Of a stretch of 64,000 bases of DNA, positions 1 to 6,684 are shown in pieces; within the stretch, counting starts at the first letter, position 1; each line of letters starts with the position of its first letter. Where the stretch lies: the NCBI GenBank assembly GCA_041300525.1, contig JBGLNJ010000001.1, positions 5,022,001 through 5,086,000 of the forward strand, read 5' to 3'. The position numbers and the translations under genes were made by a program. This DNA comes from JBGLNJ01 sp041300525 (lineage in GTDB: Bacteria; Chloroflexota; Anaerolineae; Fen-1058). Below the pieces are notes generated by a model that saw only the letters and a program-made list of their open reading frames with translations, had not been told where the DNA came from and made no database searches.

Positions 1-70
1 GTGAGCGATGGCACGTCAGCGGAGACGTCAGTTTCTCCGCTCTCTTGATCCATTGCCATCGCCACCTGGT

Positions 71-199
71 ACACCACGCGACCTTTCTTTCGCCGGTCTT
101 GGAAGCGCCATCAAGCTCCAAATAGTAATCGGCCATAAACTTTTTCATAGGCTCGCCGGCCTTGATCGTTTTCCGGGCGGCTTTTCTTTCATCGGCCAT
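71..199 (-). CDS. 2-hydroxyacyl-CoA dehydratase / benzoyl-CoA reductase-type subunit, N-terminal fragment
   Basis: Only about 43 residues are present. ATG at 199 has AGGAGA 8 nt upstream. The reading starts MADERKAARK, continues with a MKKFMADYYLELDGASK stretch and reaches KVAWC, the first strand of the HgdB/BcrB-type subunit fold that carries a [4Fe-4S] cluster in radical dehydratases and ATP-dependent benzoyl-CoA reductases. After that the frame loses all family resemblance, so the gene is cut by a join near 71. It lies 60 bp downstream of the hydroxyacyl-CoA dehydrogenase gene on the same strand, which fits an anaerobic acyl-CoA or aromatic degradation operon. The family call rests on a short N-terminus. 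Bases 1-70 hold the end of another, unidentified fragment. Confidence 0.5.
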
Positions 200-227
200 T
201 GGTATTTCTCCTAGACTGTTATATGGT

Positions 228-254
228 GAAGCGCGCGCGAAGCGTGCGCGCTTC
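228..254. repeat. GC-rich hairpin between two genes
   Basis: GAAGCGCGC (228-236) pairs perfectly with GCGCGCTTC (246-254) around a 9-nt loop. It lies between the stop of the hydroxyacyl-CoA dehydrogenase gene and the start of the dehydratase fragment. The T-run (GCGTTTT) follows only on the plus strand, so it is not a clear terminator for the minus-strand operon. It may stabilise or attenuate the intercistronic mRNA. Confidence 0.4.
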
Positions 255-259
255 GCGTT

Positions 260-333
260 TTACCTTTTGCTCTTGGCTTTCTGCTTCTTGCCTCGTGCCT
301 CTTGCTTCTTGCCGCTTGCCTCTTGCCCCTTGA
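260..333. repeat. Degenerate heptamer-like repeat at the 3' end of the dehydrogenase/hydratase gene
   Basis: On the minus strand the sequence is a run of imperfect GGCAAGA/AGCAAGA units, which add a Lys/Gln/Ala/Arg tail after the last crotonase helix. Similar purine-rich units occur in the spacer at 32290-32360. Confidence 0.5.
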
Positions 334-2197
334 ACACCGGCTTGCGCTTTTCGACGAACGCCTGCATCCCTTCAACCTGGTCGGGCGTGGCAAACGTTTC
401 ACAGACACGGTCTACTTCAAAAGCCAATCCCTTATCCAGCGGCAATTGCAGAGTGGCATGAATGGCGGCTTTGGCCTTGGCCACGGCCACCGGCGCGCGC
501 GAGGCGATGCGGCCCGCCAGCTTGCGCGCTTCGGCCATCAGTTGCCCTGGCGGAACGACGCGGTTGACGAGTCCCGCGCGCAAGGCTTCTTCGGCGCTGA
601 CCGGATCGCCGGCGAACACCAGCTCCGAGGCCACGCCGCGGCCGGCCAATCGCGCGGCGCGCTGCGTCCCGCCCAGGCCCGGAAAGATGCCCAGCCCCAC
701 TTCGGGAAAGCCCAGCCGCGCGTCGGACGAAGCCAGGCGAATATCGCAGGCCAACGCCAACTCTAGTCCGCCGCCCAGCGCAAAGCCGTTGATGGCGGCG
801 ATGACGGGCTGCGGCAAGGTCTCGATGTCTTGCAGCACCTGCTGGCCGAACTTTATAAACGCGCGGATCTTGGACTCTTCCGCCAGCGCCTGCATCTCTT
901 TGATGTCGGCCCCGGCGACAAAGGCGTTGCCTTCGCCCGTGAGAATGACCGCGCGCACGTCGCGGCTCTTGCGCACGGCGTCGAGGGCGTCCTTCAAATC
1001 GTGCAGTACCTTGCCATTGAGCGCGTTCAGCGCCTCCGGCCGGCTCATCGTGATGACGGCGATGGGCCCCTCGACGGACAATCGCACGTCGCGCAGTGTC
1101 CACGGTTTGCCGCCGGCAGCTTGATTCTTTAATAGCGGCGGTGTAAAGCCAGGCCATTTCTCATCCATCGCGTTGACCAGCGCCAACACGCGCGCCAGGC
1201 CGAGGTCATTCATCATCGCAAATGGCCCCTTGGCCCAGCGCAGCCCCACCGTCGCGCCCCGGTCGGTGTCTTCGGCAGACGCCACGCCTTCTTCCACCAG
1301 CTTGACCGCCACGCCAAGCGTCACGCCCAACAGCCGGTCGGCCACCGCCTGCTTCTTGGAAGCATCCACGTCGCCGGTGAGGTCCCACGGTTTGCCCAAT
1401 TCGAACTGCTGACGCAGACCCGGCGCTGGCGCGTAAAACTCGCCCAGCGATTCGCCCAGCGAGGCCGCGCTGTGGAAACCAATAGGGACGCCGGTGGCGT
1501 TCATCAACGCGAACGGCCCCATCCCACAGGCAAACGCCTCACACGCTGCCGCGTCAATCGTGGGAATGTTCGCCACGCCCTCATCCAGCAGCCGCGCGCC
1601 CTCATTGAGCCACGGGACGAAAAAGCGGTTGACCGCAAAGCCGGGCGCGTCACGCACGAGGATGGGCAGCTTGCCGGTCAAGCGGCCAAAGTTCATCAAC
1701 GCATCGGCCACATCGGGCGAGGTCTCGGCGGTCCGGATGACCTCTAATAACTTGTTGATGACGGCCGGGAAAAAATAGTGCAGCCCGGCCACGAACGTGG
1801 CGCGATGGGTCGCCGCGGCGATGTCGGCCACCTTGAACGACGACGTGTTGGTCGCCAGGATCGCGTTCGGCTTGCAGACCTGGTCTAGCTCGGCAAAGAG
1901 CGCGAGCTTGGCGTCGCGCAATTCGACGATGGCCTCGATGACCAAGTCGCAGCCGGCCAGGTCGGCCAGGTCGGTCACGCCTTTGACGCGCGCCCACACT
2001 TCGTCGCGCCGGGCGGGAGAGACCTTGCCCTTCTCCACGCCTTTGTCCAAAAAGCCGCGGATGCGTCCGAGGCCCTTGTCCAATAGTTCTTGCGTCGGCT
2101 CGCGAACGATGGTCGTGTACCCGGCCTCGGCGGCCGTTTGCGCGATGCCGGCCCCCATCAATCCGCAGCCGACGACGCCTACTGTTTTGATGTCCAT
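260..2197 (-). CDS. 3-hydroxyacyl-CoA dehydrogenase / enoyl-CoA hydratase bifunctional protein
   Basis: About 645 residues. The N-terminal half is an NAD-dependent 3-hydroxyacyl-CoA dehydrogenase (Rossmann motif VGVVGCGLMGAGIAQ at residues 5-19, then the helical C-terminal domain, partly repeated). The C-terminal third is a crotonase (ALGGGLELALACD and GIFPGLGGTQR, oxyanion-hole and catalytic regions). Together they hydrate enoyl-CoA and oxidise the 3-hydroxyacyl-CoA, as in beta-oxidation or the lower benzoyl-CoA route. The domain order is dehydrogenase first, as in FadN and archaeal forms, the reverse of FadB. ATG at 2197 is chosen because GGAG lies about 8 nt upstream and the glycine motif follows at once. 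The last about 18 residues are a KKQEARGKK-type low-complexity tail encoded by a degenerate repeat. Confidence 0.93.
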   Translation of the reverse strand: MDIKTVGVVGCGLMGAGIAQTAAEAGYTTIVREPTQELLDKGLGRIRGFLDKGVEKGKVSPARRDEVWARVKGVTDLADLAGCDLVIEAIVELRDAKLALFAELDQVCKPNAILATNTSSFKVADIAAATHRATFVAGLHYFFPAVINKLLEVIRTAETSPDVADALMNFGRLTGKLPILVRDAPGFAVNRFFVPWLNEGARLLDEGVANIPTIDAAACEAFACGMGPFALMNATGVPIGFHSAASLGESLGEFYAPAPGLRQQFELGKPWDLTGDVDASKKQAVADRLLGVTLGVAVKLVEEGVASAEDTDRGATVGLRWAKGPFAMMNDLGLARVLALVNAMDEKWPGFTPPLLKNQAAGGKPWTLRDVRLSVEGPIAVITMSRPEALNALNGKVLHDLKDALDAVRKSRDVRAVILTGEGNAFVAGADIKEMQALAEESKIRAFIKFGQQVLQDIETLPQPVIAAINGFALGGGLELALACDIRLASSDARLGFPEVGLGIFPGLGGTQRAARLAGRGVASELVFAGDPVSAEEALRAGLVNRVVPPGQLMAEARKLAGRIASRAPVAVAKAKAAIHATLQLPLDKGLAFEVDRVCETFATPDQVEGMQAFVEKRKPVFKGQEASGKKQEARGKKQKAKSKR

Positions 2198-2228
2198 GCT
2201 GTCATCTCCTTTCAGGGGTTGAATGTAA

Positions 2229-2573
2229 CTAACGCGGTACCCAAAGCACCCTTCTTGCCTTTTCGCCCATTTCCTTTGCCAGTTCCTCGATGCGCCCATG
2301 TTTCATGCACGCGGCCATACAATGCTGGACGCAGGCCGGCTTGAGCCCTTTACTCGTGCGGCCCGCGCAGAGGACACACAACTCGGTTGGAAACGGCAAG
2401 TAGGCAAGATAGGCCTTGTCGTTCGGCAATTTCTGGACGACTTCGATCACCGTGATCCCTGCCATCCCAGCCGGCCAATGATGTTCCTGGGAACACGCAA
2501 CCTCGCAAGTGTGACACCCTGTGCAATATTCATAGTCTATCAACAAGCCGTATTCGGGTTTTCTCTTGCTCAT
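2229..2573 (-). CDS. 4Fe-4S dicluster ferredoxin-like electron transfer subunit
   Basis: 115 residues from ATG at 2573, whose first bases overlap the stop of the molybdopterin oxidoreductase fragment (ATGA), indicating translational coupling. The first cysteine motif is CTGCHTCEVAC; the second group is CVLCAGRTSKG followed by CVQHC and an MAACMK stretch. This is the pattern of the small Fe-S subunit that passes electrons from a molybdopterin catalytic subunit. It probably binds two [4Fe-4S] clusters in the cytoplasm and serves the oxidoreductase encoded just upstream. No signal peptide or membrane segment is visible. The substrate of the complex cannot be told. Confidence 0.82.
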   Translation of the reverse strand: MSKRKPEYGLLIDYEYCTGCHTCEVACSQEHHWPAGMAGITVIEVVQKLPNDKAYLAYLPFPTELCVLCAGRTSKGLKPACVQHCMAACMKHGRIEELAKEMGEKARRVLWVPR

Positions 2574-2755
2574 TTCTCCCCGCCCTCCCCACAGACCTTG
2601 TAGACTTTGCAAAGCGAGTGTTTTATGGGAGCGCCCAGGCCGTCTTTGCCTTGATAGCCCATTGGAAGAAGCTGGTTGATATTGGATTTCCACACGCCGA
2701 ATAGGGAAGGCTCGGCGTCCTGGTCAAGGCAAATGTTCTCGACCAATGTGCCACC
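2570..2755 (-). CDS. Molybdopterin-dependent oxidoreductase, C-terminal fragment
   Basis: About 61 residues, in frame after a join near 2755. The segment TLVENICLDQDAEPSLFG followed by VWKSNINQL and KHSLCKVYKV matches the extreme C-terminus of DMSO-reductase family catalytic subunits, where an N-x-N-x-L stretch is followed by a Leu-Cys-x-Val-x-Lys ending. The stop overlaps the start of the Fe-S subunit, the usual catalytic-then-Fe-S order. The upstream part of the same open frame is a phage-type protein and does not belong to it. A phenylacyl-CoA or aldehyde oxidising role would fit the neighbours, but the fragment does not show it. Confidence 0.6.
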   Translation of the reverse strand, partial: GGTLVENICLDQDAEPSLFGVWKSNINQLLPMGYQGKDGLGAPIKHSLCKVYKVCGEGGEK

Positions 2756-3271
2756 CCCGTAGACTAAGAACAGCGGTGGCTCTCCGCAATGCTCATAGGC
2801 AATTTCGTACTCCTTGAACAGGTGCATATAGTCATTGTCCAGCCCGCGCGAACAATAGGCGCGCCAGCCCTCCGGGACGCCAAGCAAGGCATAGTCAAGC
2901 AGGCTTTCGTCAACGTTCAGATCGACCCACACGGGCAAAAGACATGACTGCCAGAAGCGCGCTAACCACCGCTTGCGGTAGATGTCCCACAACGAGACGG
3001 CCAGCGGCTGCCCGTTACCGGTGCTGAAATTGCATTCGACCAATGCCTGCACGCCGGAGTTGACCGGCTGCAATGGGCAGCGCCAGACGTTCTCATACTT
3101 GTAGTCTTCGGTGTAAAAGTGATACGTCCCCGCCGGCTTGGTGCGCGCCTGGTCGCCCCACTTCTCGAAGGGCAGCGCGACTTCATCCGGCTGTACTTCG
3201 GGCAGCAGGTCGGGTATGCCATACTCGTTGGAGGACGGCCAGATAATGTCAGGGACGGTGTAGGATTTCAT
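2756..3271 (-). CDS. DUF4417-like phage protein, C-terminally truncated by a join
   Basis: About 172 residues. The stretch FEKWGDQARTKPAGTYHF, then a tryptophan/proline-rich core (LARFWQSCLLPVWVD, GVPEGWRAYCSRG) and an ending FLVYGGG, resembles DUF4417 proteins found mostly in phages and mobile elements; their function is not established. I prefer ATG at 3271; the frame is also open from a TTG at 3292. It overlaps the stop of the upstream small gene by 4 nt, as in a phage operon. Beyond about 2755 the frame runs into an unrelated oxidoreductase tail, so the true C-terminus is missing. Confidence 0.55.
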
Positions 3272-3606
3272 TTGCGCGTTCCGGTTCTCCAAAAGTCGCT
3301 TGGCGGCTTGCCAATGGTGTCGCGTGCCGCACTGAAGGCAGCGTTTCTAGTAGAGAAAGTGCCGACATCAAAAGAATCTCTGTTTGGATTTGATCTGTCC
3401 GCAATACTGACGTGGTATGTCCCGTCCCGCCTCTCTGTAACAACCGGAACAAACTCGGCGCTATCCCGTGAAAATCGAGAGTATGCCGGCGTTGCGGTAT
3501 TGCCTGTCCACTTACTGCGCCCGCCCGCCTTGGCTACCCTTTCCTCTGTAAATCCGCCGCCCCCACCGCCCCTACCTCTCCCGCCTCCGCCTGCACTTCT
3601 ACCCAT
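3268..3606 (-). CDS. Small glycine-rich phage-like protein of unknown function
   Basis: 112 residues. The first 20 are a Gly/Arg/Ser-rich arm; the rest is polar with a plausible beta-rich pattern (TYHVSIADRS, SFDVGTFSTRN). Such glycine-rich N-termini are common in small phage proteins of many kinds. It overlaps the next gene by 4 nt and follows another small gene by 20 bp, so it is part of a compact minus-strand operon. I do not recognise the family. Confidence 0.5.
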   Translation of the reverse strand: MGRSAGGGGRGRGGGGGGFTEERVAKAGGRSKWTGNTATPAYSRFSRDSAEFVPVVTERRDGTYHVSIADRSNPNRDSFDVGTFSTRNAAFSAARDTIGKPPSDFWRTGTRK

Positions 3607-3626
3607 TATATACCTCCGCTTTTCTA

Positions 3627-3836
3627 TTACGCCATTCGGTGAATAATGCTGTTCGTTCCGCCGCAGTTCCGAATCGCCTTACCCATCTCGCAAGCAGACC
3701 TAGGTTCTTCAAATGCAGCCTCAACAATCATAGCTATTTCCGAGTTTTCGTTTGCGTATTCCGTTACAACTGTATACGTAAATGTGCCATCGTCATCTGT
3801 AACCGTCTGCTGTGTGCGTAACCAAATGTTTTTCAT
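3627..3836 (-). CDS. Small hypothetical phage-like protein
   Basis: 69 residues from the second ATG (3836), which has GGGAGG 8 nt upstream; the first ATG at 3842 would sit only 2 nt from that site. The sequence MKNIWLRTQQTVTDDDG then an acidic helix with two cysteines has no recognised family. It opens the 3837-2756 run of small genes. The 112-bp spacer on its upstream side is AT-rich and holds a TATACT-like minus-strand -10 but no convincing -35. Confidence 0.45.
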   Translation of the reverse strand: MKNIWLRTQQTVTDDDGTFTYTVVTEYANENSEIAMIVEAAFEEPRSACEMGKAIRNCGGTNSIIHRMA

Positions 3837-3954
3837 TTCCATAGCCTCCCTTGTTTTTAATATGGCATCTAACCTAACTGTCTACAGTATAGCGGATTTC
3901 ACCCCTAAAATATAGTAACATTTTACGCAGTTCTGGCGCAGTTTGTCATACCTG

Positions 3955-4782
3955 TTAAGCCTTGATCCATTGCAACTCCGCGTTATCCAACTTGCTGAAT
4001 CGCTTGAAAATGCGGTAACGATTGCCGTCTACCACGATGATAATCCCCCCGATTTGTTGCGACGCCTTGATTGCCCCGCCTTTGATCGCGTGCGGATCAG
4101 CCAAGCACCACGGCGGTAGAAAGAGCACCCGCACTGGCGCTTGATTGTCGAATGAGTCCTCAGAGTGATGCACGTGTGAGAATACGCACACGTCCGGGCG
4201 CTCTGGTCGATCATAGTAAAACTGCTTGAACCTTGCTGCAACCCGGATAGCGGCGCTGCCGTTTGTCCAGGGAACCCGCGAGTTTGCGCCGGGATGATGC
4301 GCAATGTAAAAGCGCACATCCTCAACTCGTAAGGGCAGTTCCCAGAAAGACGGCTGCCCGGTAAGCGGGTCGATTTCGGCCTTCGCATCTTTCGCGGCGC
4401 GGTTTTCCAGCCAGCCGTTCCCGCCGACGTGTGCCTCAGTACCACGGGCAATGTAAAACTTGTTGCAAAATCCTTGCAGCGGCTCGATGGATTTCCCCAT
4501 CCACGTTAGCACGGTGTCGCGGTTTTTGTACTCAATCAACGGCGCATCACAGTGATGGTTCATATCACCCCAATCGCCGTTGAACACCGCCACCACCTTT
4601 TCAGCCTTAAAGTGCTTTGCGCATCGCTCGATGTCCTGCGCGAATTGCATCCATTTGCCCCATAGCCATTTTTGCGAGTCGGATTGCTTCACCTCCTGCC
4701 CGTTGGCGAGTACTGCGCCGGGCGGAAGAAGCCCCCATCCGCTGTTAATGTGATGATCGCCGCTTATAGCTAGAATTTGCAG
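3955..4782 (-). CDS. Calcineurin-like metallophosphoesterase (phage type)
   Basis: About 275 residues if translation starts near 4782. Metal-binding motifs of the fold are visible in order: ISGDHHINSG (motif I), VFNGDWGDMNHH (motif II), ARGTEAHVGGN (GNHD equivalent), FYIAHHPG and CVFSHVHHSE (GH-x-H equivalent). A GTG at 4692 would delete motif I, so the true start must lie upstream. The open frame begins after a stop at about 4789, with only CTG (4782) or ATT codons available behind a GGGGG stretch; the nearby ATG is in another frame and ends after 5 codons. A non-ATG start or a one-base error is likely. Probably a phage phosphodiesterase or nuclease. Confidence 0.6.
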   Translation of the reverse strand: MQILAISGDHHINSGWGLLPPGAVLANGQEVKQSDSQKWLWGKWMQFAQDIERCAKHFKAEKVVAVFNGDWGDMNHHCDAPLIEYKNRDTVLTWMGKSIEPLQGFCNKFYIARGTEAHVGGNGWLENRAAKDAKAEIDPLTGQPSFWELPLRVEDVRFYIAHHPGANSRVPWTNGSAAIRVAARFKQFYYDRPERPDVCVFSHVHHSEDSFDNQAPVRVLFLPPWCLADPHAIKGGAIKASQQIGGIIIVVDGNRYRIFKRFSKLDNAELQWIKA

Positions 4783-4792
4783 GTCATCCCCC

Positions 4793-4844
4793 TATGATAC
4801 TTTTCGCTCGTAAAGTAGCGAACTCACCGTTAGTATGATACTTT
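4793..4844. promoter_or_regulatory. 11-bp direct repeats upstream of the phosphoesterase gene
   Basis: TATGATACTTT occurs at 4793-4803 and again at 4834-4844, 41 bp apart, in the only sizeable spacer of this phage-like operon. This could be a repressor operator pair. No clear promoter accompanies it. Confidence 0.3.
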
Positions 4845-4890
4845 GTGCGCGCCAACCCACCCCGTAGGGTGAGTATCGTGACGCAAAACA

Positions 4891-5232
4891 TCACTCGCGC
4901 GCTTTTTCTGCAATGATTCGGTCAATGCGTTTGTCTGGCGTCCAACGCGGGATAACGCCCATCTGCTCCAACTGGTCAATCAGGATTAGAACGCCGATGC
5001 GCAATGAGGTTAGCTCGCTCTCGCGTCGGAAATTGTTTTCCTCGATCTCGCGCAATGCCTTTCTAAGCCGATCGTTGTCCTCTTGCAGTTGGTCGATCAA
5101 GCAAAAAGCCCGCGTTACGTCCGATTGTTTGGCCAGGTCTTTGGTCGCCTTCCAGCGCAAAAAGACATCCAAAAGCCCGATAAGGCCACCGCCGACCACG
5201 AAGCCAAGCAGTTGATTGACCCAGTCTTCCAT
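4891..5232 (-). CDS. Small membrane protein with coiled coil (phage-like)
   Basis: 113 residues: a single hydrophobic glycine-rich segment at residues 7-24 (LLGFVVGGGLIGLLDVFL), then a charged region and a probable coiled coil (residues 45-95, DQLQEDNDRLRKALREIEE). The layout recalls phage holin-associated or spanin-like proteins, but no family is recognised. It lies 4 bp after the next small membrane-protein gene upstream and 96 bp before a phage phosphoesterase. Confidence 0.5.
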   Translation of the reverse strand: MEDWVNQLLGFVVGGGLIGLLDVFLRWKATKDLAKQSDVTRAFCLIDQLQEDNDRLRKALREIEENNFRRESELTSLRIGVLILIDQLEQMGVIPRWTPDKRIDRIIAEKARE

Positions 5233-5236
5233 AAGC

Positions 5237-5521
5237 TTACCTTCGCCTTTCGCGCTTCAGGATGATGAACGCCCACAGCGCCAGCAGCGCGAAAGCCAGC
5301 GCGAGGACGGCGGACAAGTGCGGTCGTAATTTCTGACACCAAAAACGCGAGAGCCAGTGCGTACCGTACTTGCGACGGCGGGCGGCTTGAAATTTCTGCG
5401 CCGATGGCAGGTTGCTCAGATTGACATAAATACCGACATTATCCAGCATTAGCAATGATTCGCGGCGCAGCGCCTCTTGAAATTGCGCGCGCAGGTTGGG
5501 CGGTGATTGGGCGGCGGTCAC
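5237..5521 (-). CDS. Small C-terminally anchored membrane protein (phage-like)
   Basis: 94 residues from GTG at 5521, which overlaps the stop of a cut upstream frame ending FEAAP (GTGA). Polar N-terminus, one transmembrane helix near residues 69-87 (LSAVLALAFALLALWAFII) and a KRERRR tail, consistent with the positive-inside rule. No family is recognised. The segment boundary lies immediately upstream, near 5535. Confidence 0.45.
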   Translation of the reverse strand: MTAAQSPPNLRAQFQEALRRESLLMLDNVGIYVNLSNLPSAQKFQAARRRKYGTHWLSRFWCQKLRPHLSAVLALAFALLALWAFIILKRERRR

Positions 5522-5534
5522 GGCGCGGCCTCAA

Positions 5535-5901
5535 ACTGCTGAGCCAGCGCCGCCAACAGCAGGTGCAGGAAAAGGCGCACATTGGCGCCGTGGCGGCCGC
5601 ACTCATCCGTGACGGCGACGCCATCTTCCTCGACTCGTCCAGCACGGCACTCGCCATCGCACACTGTCTCAAGGATCGCAGATATTTGACCGTCATCACC
5701 AACGGTTTGGCGGTGGCGCAAGAACTGCTCGGCGCGCCTGGAATCACCGTGGTTGTCATCGGCGGCACGTTGCGCCGCGACACTGCATCCCTCGTGGGCA
5801 CCCAGGGACTCGACATCCTCAAGCACTATAACCTGCGTAAAGGCTTCTTCGGCGCGCATGGCGTAACTGCCGGGGAGGGCTTGACCGATGTCAGCGTGTA
5901 G
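5535..5901 (+). pseudogene. DeoR-family regulator, effector-domain fragment
   Basis: About 120 residues from QRRQQQVQEKAHIG through LIRDGDAIFLDSSSTAL and VITNGLAVAQELLG to a C-terminal GLTDVS, the sugar-phosphate (DeoRC) domain of DeoR repressors. The N-terminal helix-turn-helix is absent because the segment starts inside the gene. The C-terminus is also lost: after GLTDVS a stop follows where the family continues with a conserved E-K region. That 3' break is well inside the segment, so it may be a natural deletion. The remnant cannot bind DNA. Confidence 0.75.
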
Positions 5902-6140
5902 CGCGGCGACAGGGCTACATCGCCTAGCTGGTCCATCGCTTGGATTAGCCCGACCGGATTTGAAAGGAAACCGGGTATCAAAAAGCTGCGCACACTCCCA
6001 TCGCGCCTATCATGGCCGATCTCCAACCCCGGGGCTAATTCGTCGTCGTAGATAGTGTCTCCGGTTCGGCCAATAAACACTTCGAGCAGTGTGTCCTGCA
6101 AAACCGCAATTACGTCTTGAGTCTCAACTTTTGTCGCCAT
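5826..6140 (-). CDS. Small acidic protein paired with a PBECR-like gene; C-terminus disrupted
   Basis: ATG at 6140 starts MATKVETQDVIAVLQDTLLE; the next 60 residues are acidic and contain YDDELAPGLEIGHD. The gene overlaps the upstream PBECR-like gene by 31 bp, typical of toxin-antitoxin or nuclease-inhibitor pairs. From about residue 80 (position 5897) the frame reads through antisense DeoR sequence, so the last 20 or so codons are probably not native. It may be the partner or antitoxin. I do not recognise the family. Confidence 0.5.
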   Translation of the reverse strand: MATKVETQDVIAVLQDTLLEVFIGRTGDTIYDDELAPGLEIGHDRRDGSVRSFLIPGFLSNPVGLIQAMDQLGDVALSPRYTLTSVKPSPAVTPCAPKKPLRRL

Positions 6141-6568
6141 TTGAATCCACCTTCGATATACAAGACATCCGCGCCGGTCAGCCGACCTGAAGCCAACCCC
6201 TTGAGATAACTTGCCAGATGAGCCGTTACAACATAGCGGATGTCGTTGATCAGGTGAACAACGACCACCAGGTAATGATTGCGCATCTGCCGATAATAGA
6301 GTGTACCAGCGGCAAAGTCCGCATCCGGGAGCACGATGTTGGGATTGTAAAGCACCCAAGCCGCTTCTCGTAGATCAACTTCGGGATGATCGGCGGTGAT
6401 GTGATCTATGGCTTCCCCGGTGATGTGTATGCTGTACCCAAAAACAGACTGAACTGTGTACCGAATCGTGCGTATTATGCCGGCGTGGTCGCCAAATGTT
6501 TGACCCGCAAACGAATGACCCCGCTCTTGCCATACGGCTTCCAGGGATAGTCGGACTGGTTCGGCCAC
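6110..6568 (-). CDS. PBECR/RelE-fold-like protein, putative toxin or nuclease
   Basis: About 152 residues. GTG at 6568 is preferred because GGAG lies 8 nt upstream. The C-terminal 90 residues (IHITGEAIDHITADHPEV, then ALxNP-like WVLYNPNIVL, GTLYYRQMRNHYLVVVV and a YVVTAHLA ending) follow the pattern of PBECR nuclease-like domains: a helix with HI-x-x-HPE, a variable Y-rich strand and a terminal V-T-A strand. The next gene overlaps it by 31 bp. A promoter-like pair lies 34-62 bp upstream. A two-gene toxin-antitoxin-like module is the simplest reading; catalysis is not shown. Confidence 0.5.
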   Translation of the reverse strand: MAEPVRLSLEAVWQERGHSFAGQTFGDHAGIIRTIRYTVQSVFGYSIHITGEAIDHITADHPEVDLREAAWVLYNPNIVLPDADFAAGTLYYRQMRNHYLVVVVHLINDIRYVVTAHLASYLKGLASGRLTGADVLYIEGGFKWRQKLRLKT

Positions 6569-6601
6569 AATGATCACTCCGGGTCAGTCTAGTCCAATCT
6601 C

Positions 6602-6630
6602 ATTGTATCACAACCCAGTTGCAGGAACAA
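6602..6630 (-). promoter_or_regulatory. Sigma-70-like promoter for the PBECR-like pair
   Basis: Minus-strand TTGTTC (6625-6630), 17-bp spacer, TACAAT (6602-6607). The start codon of the PBECR-like gene follows about 34 nt after the -10. Confidence 0.45.
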
Positions 6631-6684
6631 GGCTCACACGCTAATCCGGCGAGATGTGCAATTCAGATAGACTTTGGCGCACTC

